The position numbers were made by a program, and so were the translations under genes. From Mallotus nudiflorus (Eukaryota; Streptophyta; Magnoliopsida; Malpighiales; Euphorbiaceae), in the NCBI GenBank assembly GCA_947683625.1, contig CANTUR010000126.1, positions 2,790,001 through 2,854,000 on the forward strand: a DNA stretch of 64,000 bases, read 5' to 3'. The notes under the pieces were generated by a model. That model worked only from the letters and a program-made list of their open reading frames with translations, had not been told where the DNA came from and made no database searches. This document shows, piece after piece, positions 22,548-33,226 of the stretch. Position 1 is the stretch's first letter. Each line of letters opens with the position of its first letter.

Positions 22548-25500
22548 TGTAATATCCCGAGTTTTTAAATATTTTTATACTGCACCGGGATATGCAGTGT
22601 TAATAATTTTGTATATATTTATGATATTTTTATGAGTTTGTTAATTTTTTAAAGCTAATTTTAATTGTTTTACATTATTTTAAGTACTTTACGTAAAATT
22701 TTCCCGGGAATTATATTTTCGGGAAAATTGATACGTAAATAATTTAATACTAATTATTTTGACTAGTTTTACGAATTTGCATAAACTCAAATATAATTTT
22801 TAAGTGCTAAATAAAATGTATATATGTGTATTTATTTAAATTAATTAGAATTTAATTAATTACCTTAATTTTTATTATTTAGTTTTAATATTAATTAATT
22901 AATTTTAAGTGTATAAATTATTATATATAATAAAATATTTGTGTGGTGAGAATTAATTGTGTGTGGGAATATATATTATTATAATATAAGTGTGGATATA
23001 TATATATATACATATATACATAATTTATTATCAAAATTATAAAGTTTGCATTATTTACCAAAATGTCATTGTCTCCTTCATTTTTCCTCCCGATCGGTTT
23101 CCACCATTTCCGGCCATTTCAAGCTGGTTTTCTTGCCTTCGGTGTGCCTCTCCTCCTTCCTCCTCCCTTGCCAGACATTCCCGACGCCCGATCACCCTTT
23201 TTCGGCGAGTTTTCTCAAAGAAGCCGAAAATTGATCAAGCCAATTCCGGCCACCATTTTTGACACCGCTGGTCTCTATCTTCTCCTTGAGCTCTGGTGAG
23301 TGTGATTCCAAGCTTTGTTTCACTTGATTTGGTTTAGAATTGCTTAGGTTTCAATTTCTTCATTTCAGCCTATTAGGGTTTCTGAATTATTTTGAGCTTC
23401 AATTTGATTGATTCATGAAAATTTCCTTCATAAAATTTGTTCCTGGAAGCTTTATATACATGCTTTAATTTTTTTAGAATTTTTGAAATTTATTTTGATT
23501 TTTATGAATTTTTGATTATTTTATTATTATTTTATAATTTTCGAAAATTAATTAATTAAATTATGAAATTATGTTTTATGGTAATTATAGGTGTTGAAAT
23601 GAATTATAGAAATTTATTTGTAATTTTTGTGAATTTTTATATATTTATTTGGAATTTATTTAGTTTATGTAATTTTGAAAAATAGGGTTAATTATGTGTT
23701 TAATTGAAATAAATTGGTTAATTAAGTATATTTATTGATATTATTGAAATACATGTTGAGAAAATTAATTTTTAGTAATTATATTATTTTTGGTGAATTT
23801 TTGGATTTATTTTAGTAACTTTATATATATAGGGGTATTTTGGTAATTTTACACTAAATTGGCTAAAAATGTAATTAAATCTGTTTTAATAGTTATGTAG
23901 GGTATAAAAATGATTTCTACAAATTATTTAGTATTTTTAACTAACTAAAACTATTTTTCGTAAATTATTTTTAAATTATATATATAATATATGATTTTTC
24001 TAAATAAATGAGTTTTTATCGGTTTTTAATGTGTTTTAGGGTTAATTATGTAATTTGGACTTATAAAATGTATTTTTTTTATTAAAGGGCATTTTTGTAT
24101 TTTGTGAATATTCTGTGAATTGTGGACCTCAGTCGGTGAAATGTAGTTTGGAGTCCGACCGAGGGATTGTGATTGTGAATTCTGTGTATTCTTGAAGTGT
24201 ATTTCTTTGCAGGACCGGCTCTACTCTTTGAGTAGAGAGATGTTCATTTTATAGGGAAGGTTCTGCCAGATTTTTGATAAAATTCTCGTAAAATGTGATG
24301 TCCGGTCGAATTCCTATTTTAATTATGTGTCTAGTATTCTAGATCGAGTCTTTGGATTTCTAATAGATTTGTTATGATATTCTGTGGTCGTTTGTTTGTT
24401 TAGTTACGCCGAGACCGAGGCCTAGTGGACCAGGCCCGTCAGATCCGTCTCGAGGAGCGCAATAAATAATGAGTTGTTTTTTTGTATATATATATGTATT
24501 TTAGGGTGCATGTTTTAGAAACTTATGGTTTATTTAGATAAATATGCATAAATGATTTAATTAGTATTTAAGTTTATTTTTGATTTATTTTCGGTATATT
24601 TTAAACTATATGCATGTTTTATTAATGAATTATGCCTAAAATGTTTTTGAATATATTTCTAGTTTATTTTGTAATTTAATTGGATTTATTTGATGTATAT
24701 ATACTCGAAATATACCTGGTTTATTTTTGGTATATTTATAGTGTATATATGGTTTATGTTGTTATTTATTTCGAATTCATGCATCATTTATTTATGAATG
24801 TATAACTTATATTTAAAATGAAGGATATCAATAGAACGTGCTACCTAGTGGGCAGCACTAGGACTGAGTACGTACCGGTACGCTGATAGCATTTAGGCTA
24901 TAATACTAACTTATTTGTGGATTATGATTGGATTGATTGGATTTGATTTGATGTGTGATAAGATTTGGGAGTGTGATTGCTGGAGCTCGGTTGACTAAGT
25001 GTCTCGGGGCCAATCACACTGACAATCAGACTGTTGGAGCTCGGTTGACTTAGTGTCTCGGGGCCAGTCTACTGTCCAAATGGAACAAGTGAATTTATTT
25101 GGAATAAGTGAGCCTATATGGCTAGAGTGTTGTCTAACACTGTTTGAGGTTGCGATTTTCTAGGGTTCTATTTAATCCTTCATAAACTGTGATTTTCAGA
25201 AAATATATATAAACGATTTTGTTGCATCTGTATGTATTTTTCTGTATACATATTTATTATATATACTATTGATTGTGTGCATTGCCATTTAGTTATGCAT
25301 GTATATATATTATAACAATTCACTCAGTGAGGTCTGACTCCCCTCCGTTGACTATTTTTCAGGAGAGTCATCGTCTTCAGACCTCAGTAGCAGACCCATA
25401 CGCCGGATTTCTTCTGCCCCGGCTTCATTATGTAAACTGCTTATCTGAGTTTTATTTTATGATCTAGACACTGCAGTAGTTGTAAAATTGTTAAAGGGGT

Positions 25501-25763
25501 TATGTATTATATTGTGTGAGTTGTATATTTTAAGGATTTGAACTGGATTTGTATTAAAAGTTTATTTATATATATGAGTTGAGGTTGTTAATTTAAATTT
25601 CGTGGTGGATTATTATTTAATTATTTATGATTTTAATTTCCACTACAGAATATTTTAATTATGTTGCATATTTTATTTTATTTTAAGGCTTGTTACGAGT
25701 TCTGGATTCGAAAGAATTCCCGTTCCCTAGCGCCGGTCATGGCCCCTGTTTTGGGTCATGACA
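22548..25763 (+). repeat. Solo LTR D, Tekay type, 3,216 bp, nested in element B
   Basis: Begins TGTAATATCCCGAG and ends GGGTCATGACA, flanked by the identical 5-bp duplication CACAA (22543-22547 and 25764-25768). No internal region is present, so it is a solo LTR left by LTR-LTR recombination. It is oriented opposite to B and is younger than B. In order it carries a (TA)n tract (22997-23030), a leader-like GC-richer segment (23085-23300) ending at GGTGAGTG, a stem-loop at 24127-24164, a three-stem fold at 24212-24307, and twin hairpins at 24970-25070. Confidence 0.93.
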
Positions 25764-25768
25764 CACAA

Positions 25769-28367
25769 CCATTAATAACTCAACATAATATACTACAATA
25801 TGTACATACTACTATTGTAGTGTCTAATAGATATAAAGGAAGTGATAGTTTAAAATTTACATAAATCAGTCGGTAAAGAAAGGGTTCAGCGAAAAGGATA
25901 ACTAGTGGAGGTCTATAAAAAGGAATTCTGAAAAAAATAATTAAGGGGAATCAGACTTCACTGAGTGAATTATTATTATATATATGCAACCTAAGAATAC
26001 AAGCAACCACACACCAACATAATGTTTATATATTTCTATTTTTTTAATTTATACATGCATTTTCATGCAGAAGTTCAAAAGAAATTTTCATATCAATGCA
26101 ATAAGTGAAAAATAAGTGGAGGATCAGAGTAGAACCCTAAGAATTTTGTAACCTCAATTATTATACCTCACTAATGAATAAACTTTCTTGAATCCAAAAA
26201 ATTTTCCTTTTCTAATTTGGTAGTGGACCCACGTCGAGACATAGGAAGGTCAACCAAGCTACCACATTCCCTTTACCGACATGACTGGCCCCAAGACATT
26301 ACAGGTCAACCGAGCTCCTATAGCCACACTACTCTTTATCCACAAACCTCAATGATCATTTATTCGTATCTCAGACCATATAATCTCATATCAATCAACA
26401 TATCATAACCTAGCAACTAACGTACTATTGCGCAACAGTCTTAGTGTAGCCCACTAGGTAGCACGTTTTATGGCTATCCTCCAAAACATTATATCGAAAA
26501 TAAAATGATAAAATTATCTTAAAATATATACATAGCATCCAATAATCACAATTAACATTCACCTTTATATATATGAAAACATATATATAATAACAATAAC
26601 AATTAATATTTAATACAATATAGCATAATAAAGTTCATATTTGTTCAAAATGTGGATGCTAATAATATTTTCTATATGCAATGTATACATATAATAATAA
26701 CTCACAGGTAGGATGTGCTCCTCGATACTGATTCGGTTGGCCCCGATCTGAATGCGCTACTCTCGGTGCAGCTATAGGAAAATAATAAAAAAGAAATTAG
26801 GATTTAAAATCCTAACTTTAAACATTCTAGATTTCTAAGGAAAAACTCAATTTAAGACACAATTCTAATAAAACTCAAAACTCAACACAAACCCAATGTC
26901 ATATTTTTTGAGAAATCTACCAAAAATTTGACAGTCTCCTCTGTAACATGGATATCTCTCTACTAAAAGTAGAGCCATTCATGCATAAAATTGCACTTCA
27001 ATACTATCCATAACTCCACATCCCAGGTTGGGACCCCGAACTACACATTATTCTTAACCGAGAACCAACATAATAACACTTATAAGAATAATATAATTTT
27101 TTCTCAAATCTTGATATATCATAAAAATTTAGTTTACTACCAAAATTTAATTTATTTATACAATAAAAATAAAAATATAAAAGAATTTATTTCCAAAAGA
27201 ATAATAAAAATTCTTGTTTATAAATAAAATATCACTAATGGAAATTAAAATTTCATTTTCACAACCAAATTAACATTAATTATAAATAACTATTAAAATT
27301 ATCAATTATATCATAAAAATAATAAAAGACATTTCATTTGAGCTTGAAAATAATAAATAAATTTATTATTCATTTATTTTTCCCAAAATGACTACTAATT
27401 GACTAATAATTGAAAATTAATTATAAAAAATATTTTCAAACCTTTATTATTTAAAAATAATCTAAAACAGAATAAATAACAATAATTTAATTAAAATTAA
27501 ATAATTTACTAATTTCTAATAATTTTTCAAAAATACATATTTAAGCATAACCACCATTAAAAATTCATAACTTAAATTCTATAAAGAATTTCATAAAATT
27601 TCATTTGCAAAGTTTACTCTACATAATTAATATAATTTATTAAAAATATAAAAATTTTCTGATCTCGGAACAGTAATGTGAATAGTAATTTAATGCCTTG
27701 GAAAATTTCAAAACTAGAAAAATAAATAAAGATCATATTTAGCAAGATCTCAACCTCAATGTCATTTCATATAACTACAACATAGCCCAATTTAACCAAA
27801 TTCAAAATCAATTCAATAAATTAAACATAAAACCTTAAAATCAAATTACTTGAACTTGAAGTTGTTCCCGGTGTTGCTCGGTCAAATTGACTTGGGGGAA
27901 ATGAAATCCAAGAGAAGAGGATTTAAATGACACTAGCGGCACATCCAGGGGTGGTCGGAGTCGACGCCAGTGAGTTTCTTCTCATTCGGCGAAGGAGAAA
28001 AAAAAAGGAGAAAGAAAGAGAAAGGAGGAGGAAGGAAGAGAGAAGAGAAGCTGAGTGGCGATGTGGACTGTCCGATGTTGGCTGGTGGTGATGGCAGTGG
28101 GGGTGGCAGTGGTGTCGAGTGTGGAAGGAAAGAAAGGAAGAAGAAGAAAAAAAAAGCCACGTTTTTTTAAAAGTACATATATAATAATAATAATAACAAT
28201 AAAACTCCTCCAAAATATTTATACACATAAGTATACATATATATATAATATACTCTTAATAATCAATAATTTACTAAAATACTCATTTAACAATAATTCC
28301 ATAAAAATAATATTTAACACTTTAAAATCCATATTTAATTTAATAATTAAAAATATGGGTCATTACA
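25769..28367 (-). repeat. 5' LTR of element B, outer piece
   Basis: Continues the LTR interrupted by D and ends at 28367 with CATTACA (minus-strand start TGTAATGACCC). Collinear with the B 3' LTR at 14985-17322. A perfect CTCTACT/AGTAGAG hairpin lies at 26957-26973. The next five bases, TTTAT (28368-28372), should be target duplication; the partner copy was lost with the truncated 3' LTR. Confidence 0.85.
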
Positions 28368-29105
28368 TTTATAATTATTTTGTGGTGAAACATTTTTATT
28401 TCTGTAGGTAGTGAAAAATGTGTAGATAATTAGTAAGAAAAAAAATGTTATTAGTTAAAAAAATGAAATTTAGTAAAAATATGTGATTGGTTACTCATAA
28501 AAATTAGTAAAAAAATATGTATTTAGGCATTTAGTACAAATATGTATTGTGTTTATTTAATTAGATAATAAGAAAAATTTATATCATCTCTTATTTATAT
28601 AAGTGTTGTTATGTAGGTAATCAAATTTATATTCTTATAGCATGTAGTTTAAGAAAATTTTAATTTATAAAAAATATTTTAGTGAAAGTATTTTGTACAA
28701 TATAAATTTAGATATTGTCTTATATATTATTTGAATTTTATGTTGTGTAAAATACATATTTTTAATATGTTGATTATTTATAGCATGTCTTATTTATATG
28801 ATGAATTGATTTAATTAATTTTTTTTATAATAATGTTGTTGTGAATCATTTTAGTAACAATATGTAATTAGTTATTCGTTAAAATTAATATTTAGTAAAA
28901 ATATGTAATTTTTTGTGAAACATTTTAGTAACAAACCATTGATTTTTTTTTTTGTGTTATATATTAATTTTTCAATATAAATTGTTAGATAAACAAAATG
29001 ATTTGATACTTAGTTTTAAAAAATAATATATTTAGTTAGGGTTCAATATTTGTATGTAAAACGTTATCTAATATTTTTGTTATTATTTCCTTAATGTGTT
29101 TAAGG
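28368..29105. other. AT-rich left end of the DNA-transposon region
   Basis: No coding frame. Short units of the type AGTAAAAATATGT and GTGAAACATTTT recur (28384, 28470, 28500, 28840-28940), as in subterminal repeats of DNA transposons. The part 28501-28575 resembles, inverted, 44900-44970. Confidence 0.35.
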
Positions 29106-29659
29106 AAAATCTTATATGTTGAGCGAATTCAACAAATTAGTGACTATAGAGAGTTACGTAAAAATAGACCTCATCGTTTTGGGGTTCACATAGTTAGTAC
29201 TCCTCATGTTCCTAGAATTTGGGAACAATAAGAAAGAGTTTCACAGTTAACAAATTAACTCACTGCATATAAAATGAAGCTTGAACATACATTGCGTGAA
29301 CATACCCGAATAGTGAACCAAAAGATTGAAGAGCTTATTCATAGTGCCAAAAGGATGAATGAAACAAATAAATGGTTTGCATTATGCTATACATTGCCCT
29401 TGGATTATAGTTGGTGTTTTACAAAAATTTGGGCTGAAAGTGATGTAGCTTTGATCTATGATTAATATGTATGTTTATTGTTGGAGGATGATGTTTGGTA
29501 CAATTTAAATAGAACTTCTAAACTTGCTAATAGTCCAAACATCTGTCTTTCAAAAGATCCTAGTCTTCATTTTCATTGGTTGAAAAAAATGACCACAAGT
29601 ATTATGGATAAAGAAAAAATTGAAGAGTCAATGCCAAGGGCAATTAGGTTTAGGTAATG
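29106..29659 (+). pseudogene. Decayed ORF of unknown family
   Basis: One reading frame stays in register for about 185 codons with in-frame stops after WEQ (about 29230), after QLTN (about 29258) and after ALIYD (29463). It starts just after an AG that could be a splice acceptor. Recognisable text includes RPHRFGVHIVSTPHVPRIW, LREHTRIVNQKIEELIHSAK (a helical, charged part) and YTLPLDYSWCFTKIWAESD. I do not recognise a domain. Its position about 800 bp upstream of a MULE transposase on the same strand suggests an accessory gene of that element, or an upstream exon of it. Codon-like spacing of substitutions supports real but broken coding sequence. Confidence 0.45.
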
Positions 29660-30439
29660 GATATAGTAATGTCATCACGTAAGGAGTTTTTAATGTTAAT
29701 AAAATTATTTCTCTCTATTTAATGTATGATGAAATGAAATATATATCATATATCTTATGAAGTATTTGTTTATGCAATATTTTATTATATTTTGTTACAT
29801 ATAATTGGACAATAAAAAATATATTGTTGGTAAAATAAAATTGTCTCTTTTATTCTTAATCATTGAGTTTAAAATTATAATTTATATAATGTGTCATTTA
29901 TATAAATATTGAAATTTCATTATTTGTTATGTAGTTAAAATAAATTTAATTATTTATTGTTGTTGTAGTTAAACACTTTTTATGTATTCATTTATGGAAT
30001 ATCTCCTACATATATATATATATATATATATTTATTTATTTTGTAAACGGTGATATCAAGAAGGTCACTTGTAAAACTATACAGGTTTGTTCAAGTAAAT
30101 TAAATTTGCTTAATATATTGATTATTGCTAAAAATTTGTATATGTTTTTTATATATAAAGAATAGGTTAAATATTAATGGAAATTTTAATATTGAAGATT
30201 TTTTATTTCATATTTGTTAGTTGATATAATTATCATGTTTTATTTGTTGTAATTAAATTTCATTTGTTATGATCATTTTTATTTGATTCCATAGATTGAA
30301 AAATTTAGTGACGTAGTTAGATGACAAAAATATTACTGAACAAAAAATTAGTCAGTTAAAAATATTTAATTATTTTTGTAGCTAGAAAATTATATTCATT
30401 ACATATAATGAAAAATTTGTTCCGATTAGTATTTATATT
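29660..30439. other. AT-rich spacer
   Basis: No frame with coding character is seen. A (TA)n tract lies at about 30009-30031. It may be an intron or spacer of the MULE region. Confidence 0.4.
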
Positions 30440-32889
30440 AAGCCGAAATGTCGAATGCACGAGCTATTATCATATATTGAAATGGTTAAATTATTGAAAC
30501 TGAGAGCGGTCCATATGTAGTTAATGCATCTTCGAAAATGGTCAATTTTATTAATGATTTTGATCTTGAAGGGTTACATAATATAATTACAAATGCATTG
30601 GGAACAAGTGATTATGGGATTATTAAGAGAATTTTATTTAGAAATCCAGTAATGACATTTGGTTAAAATAAAGTGTTTAGTTTTTTGCAAATTGGAGATG
30701 ATTTTACTGTTAGGAAGATGTTTGAAATGGTTCGGCAGTTCACGTGGTGGCTCACGATTGAATTATATATTGAATTTAGTAACAGTGGAGGTAGAACTAT
30801 GCCATGTGTAAAGGCTAGTTCATCAAGATATAATCCTAATGAAGTTGAGGAGGAAGAGGATGAATGTTTTGATGAGGAGGAGGAGGATGAAATTGAAGCC
30901 AATAATGAATATGTTGACAAGGATGATGAGGAGGAGCATTTTTTTTTATGAAGATGATGATTATAATGTGGATAGTGCTCTTGAAGTTCATAATGATAAT
31001 TTGATAGTCGCAGTACTTGAAAGTCTAAATAGAGAAATTCCTTGGCAATTTGAACGTGTCAATCTCAAAGATATGTATGCAAATAGAAATATTTTTGATG
31101 TAGATGATATGTTCTGGGATCCCTTAAAAGAACTAGTGAAGGGTATGTTATTTCAATCTTGAGCTATAGTGAAAACAACTTGCGAATTGTATTTTGTGAA
31201 AGCTAGGTGACAATTTCAAGTTCTGAAGCTTGGTATAATACTATAACCTTAGTTTGCAAGTTGGGATACAAGTGGAGAGTAAGAACCATTGAGCAAAGAA
31301 GAGTGGGTTTTGGCAAATAACAAGGTACAATGGTCCCCATAATTGTACTACTCTTGGACAGAGTCAAGATAATCATAATTTTGAATAAAATCTGATAGTT
31401 GCATATGTACAAGCAATGTTACAAGAGCAACCTAGCATTAGGGTAAAAACATTGCTTACTAGGTTAAAAGAACGATTTGACATCACACTGAGCTATAAAA
31501 AGGTTCGAAAAGGAAAATATAGGGCAATTATAAATTTGTGGGGGGATTGGGATGACTCATAAAGAATGCTTTGCCAATTCATGCATGCTACTATGATACT
31601 TAATAATCCTAGTTCTTATTGGCATCATGAAAGGGAGGTACATTTGAAAAATCACATTGTTGTACTCGGGGTTTGACAATTCAAATGAATGTTTTGTGCT
31701 TTTAAGCCATGTATTGATGGGTTTGAACATTGTAAACCTGTCATATATATGGATAGTACATTTCTATATGTTAAATATATAAGTGTACTATTGACTACTG
31801 ACACAGTTGATGGGAATAATGCTATATTACCATTAGCATTTACTTTGGTTGAAAAAGAGTTTAAAGACAATTGGGAGTACTTTATGAAGAGGTTGTAATA
31901 TTTTTTTTTTGTGATGGGAAAGATGATATTTGTATAATTTTTTATCATCATATTGGAATTAATCATGCAATGAAGCAAGAACTATAGTCTATTAATGCAC
32001 ATCGATACTGTTTGTATAATGTGCTTAGCAATTACAACACAAAGTTTAAAAATAGTGCCATAAAGAACTTACTTAATAAAGCAGGTATAGAGTTCTGGAA
32101 AAAAAAGTTCAAGAGATGGATGAACAAAGTTAAGCTCCTACATTCGGATTCAAAAAAATGGATTGATAAAATACTAAAGGAGAAATGGACTTTATTGTAT
32201 GGTGGTAGGCATCATTATGGTATGATGACTACAAACTATGTTGAATTGGTCAACGTCATGTTCAAGACAATTAAATTAATGCCTGTGACTACATTGATGC
32301 AGTAAATTTTTTGAAGTTAGTTGATATGTTTAATCAACATTGAATTGAATACACGAAATTATTGAATGATGGCTTTTTATGGACACTAAAATGTGTAGAA
32401 ATACTAAAGCATTAGATTGATAAGGTAAAAGGGTATGTCATGGAAAGATATGATTAAGATAATATGATTTTTCAAATAACGAAAGCTTTTAACAGTGCTC
32501 GCTGAAAAGGGGATCACAAACAAGTTATCGATATGAAATAACAAATTTGCATGTATGGTAAGTTCCAACAAAGCAAAATATCATGTTCTCATGCCGTTGC
32601 CGGTTATTTGACATATGGCCTTGATTATAGAGAGTTTATTGCTCCATTCCACTTCGTCGGTGAAAATTTAAAATGTTAGTTAACTTGTTTCGTTCCTTTA
32701 GGTGATCCTAATTATTGGTTTAAGACATATGAATTGTCATTCGTTCCAAATCCAGCATGGAGAAGGAAAAAAGGAAGACCAAGATCAGCGCGTATTAGAA
32801 ATGAAATGGATAAATGAAATTATAATGTTGCAATAAACTTCTGCTTGAAATGTGGTTTGACCGGGCACAATACTAGGACTTGTGCGTGA
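30440..32889 (+). pseudogene. MuDR-type (MULE) transposase, decayed
   Basis: Order of parts: an N-terminal region with an acidic stretch rich in Glu and Asp (30673-30951); a MuDR-like N-terminal DNA-binding part (31400-31540: LLTRLKERFDITLSYKKV); and the DDE catalytic region (VIYMDSTFL at about 31740-31765 with the first Asp, HRYCLYNVLSNYNTKF at about 32000-32050, TTNYVELVNVMFKTIKLMP at about 32226-32286 with the Glu). Next is a SWIM-type zinc motif near 32552-32610 (KFQQSKISCSHAVAGYL, one expected Cys is Tyr), and last a CCHC knuckle CLKCGLTGHNTRTC ending at a TGA about 32887. Stops and frame shifts are scattered throughout, so it cannot make transposase. The first part of the frame is in pieces. 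Family assignment is by motif order. Confidence 0.8.
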
Positions 32890-32962
32890 AATTAATATAA
32901 TAATTTATTGTATTATGTTTAATGTATAATTCTTTAAACTTATTTACTTGCTATGGTCTTTG

Positions 32963-33000
<38 letters not shown>

Positions 33001-33226
33001 ATATATCATAAATTTGATGTTTATTAAGAATGAATAAAAAAGGAAAAAAAAAGTAGGCTTGTCATCTTCTTCATGTGGAGCACAGGGTAAAATGGAAATG
33101 AAAATTGTTGATAAATAAGAAGACTCGAATGGTGTAATTTGGTATGGAACTAAAAGGCCATTCAAAAATCATCCAACTTATTCATGTCTTAAACGAGGAT
33201 GTGCAAATCATATATTTGTTAGACTT
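32890..33226 (+). other. Flank of the MULE transposase up to LTR C
   Basis: Contains a (TA)n tract (32968-32993). Short frames here may be remnants of the coding sequence that continues after the two LTR insertions, but none is convincing. Confidence 0.35.

Noticed and set aside
24127..24307. A tRNA gene, suggested by the cloverleaf-like pairing in LTR D
   Set aside because: There are no A-box or B-box promoter motifs, no T-loop and no anticodon arm of normal size. The fold belongs to the LTR family.
22343..28372. A target duplication TTTCA/TTTAT joining the outer ends of A and B as one element
   Set aside because: Only three of five bases agree, and A and B have different LTR subfamilies and a separate set of pol domains each.
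27923..28411. Overlapping frames on both strands near the end of element B
   Set aside because: They fall in the purine/pyrimidine-biased leader segment of the B 5' LTR and differ from the same segment of the 3' LTR by frame shifts.
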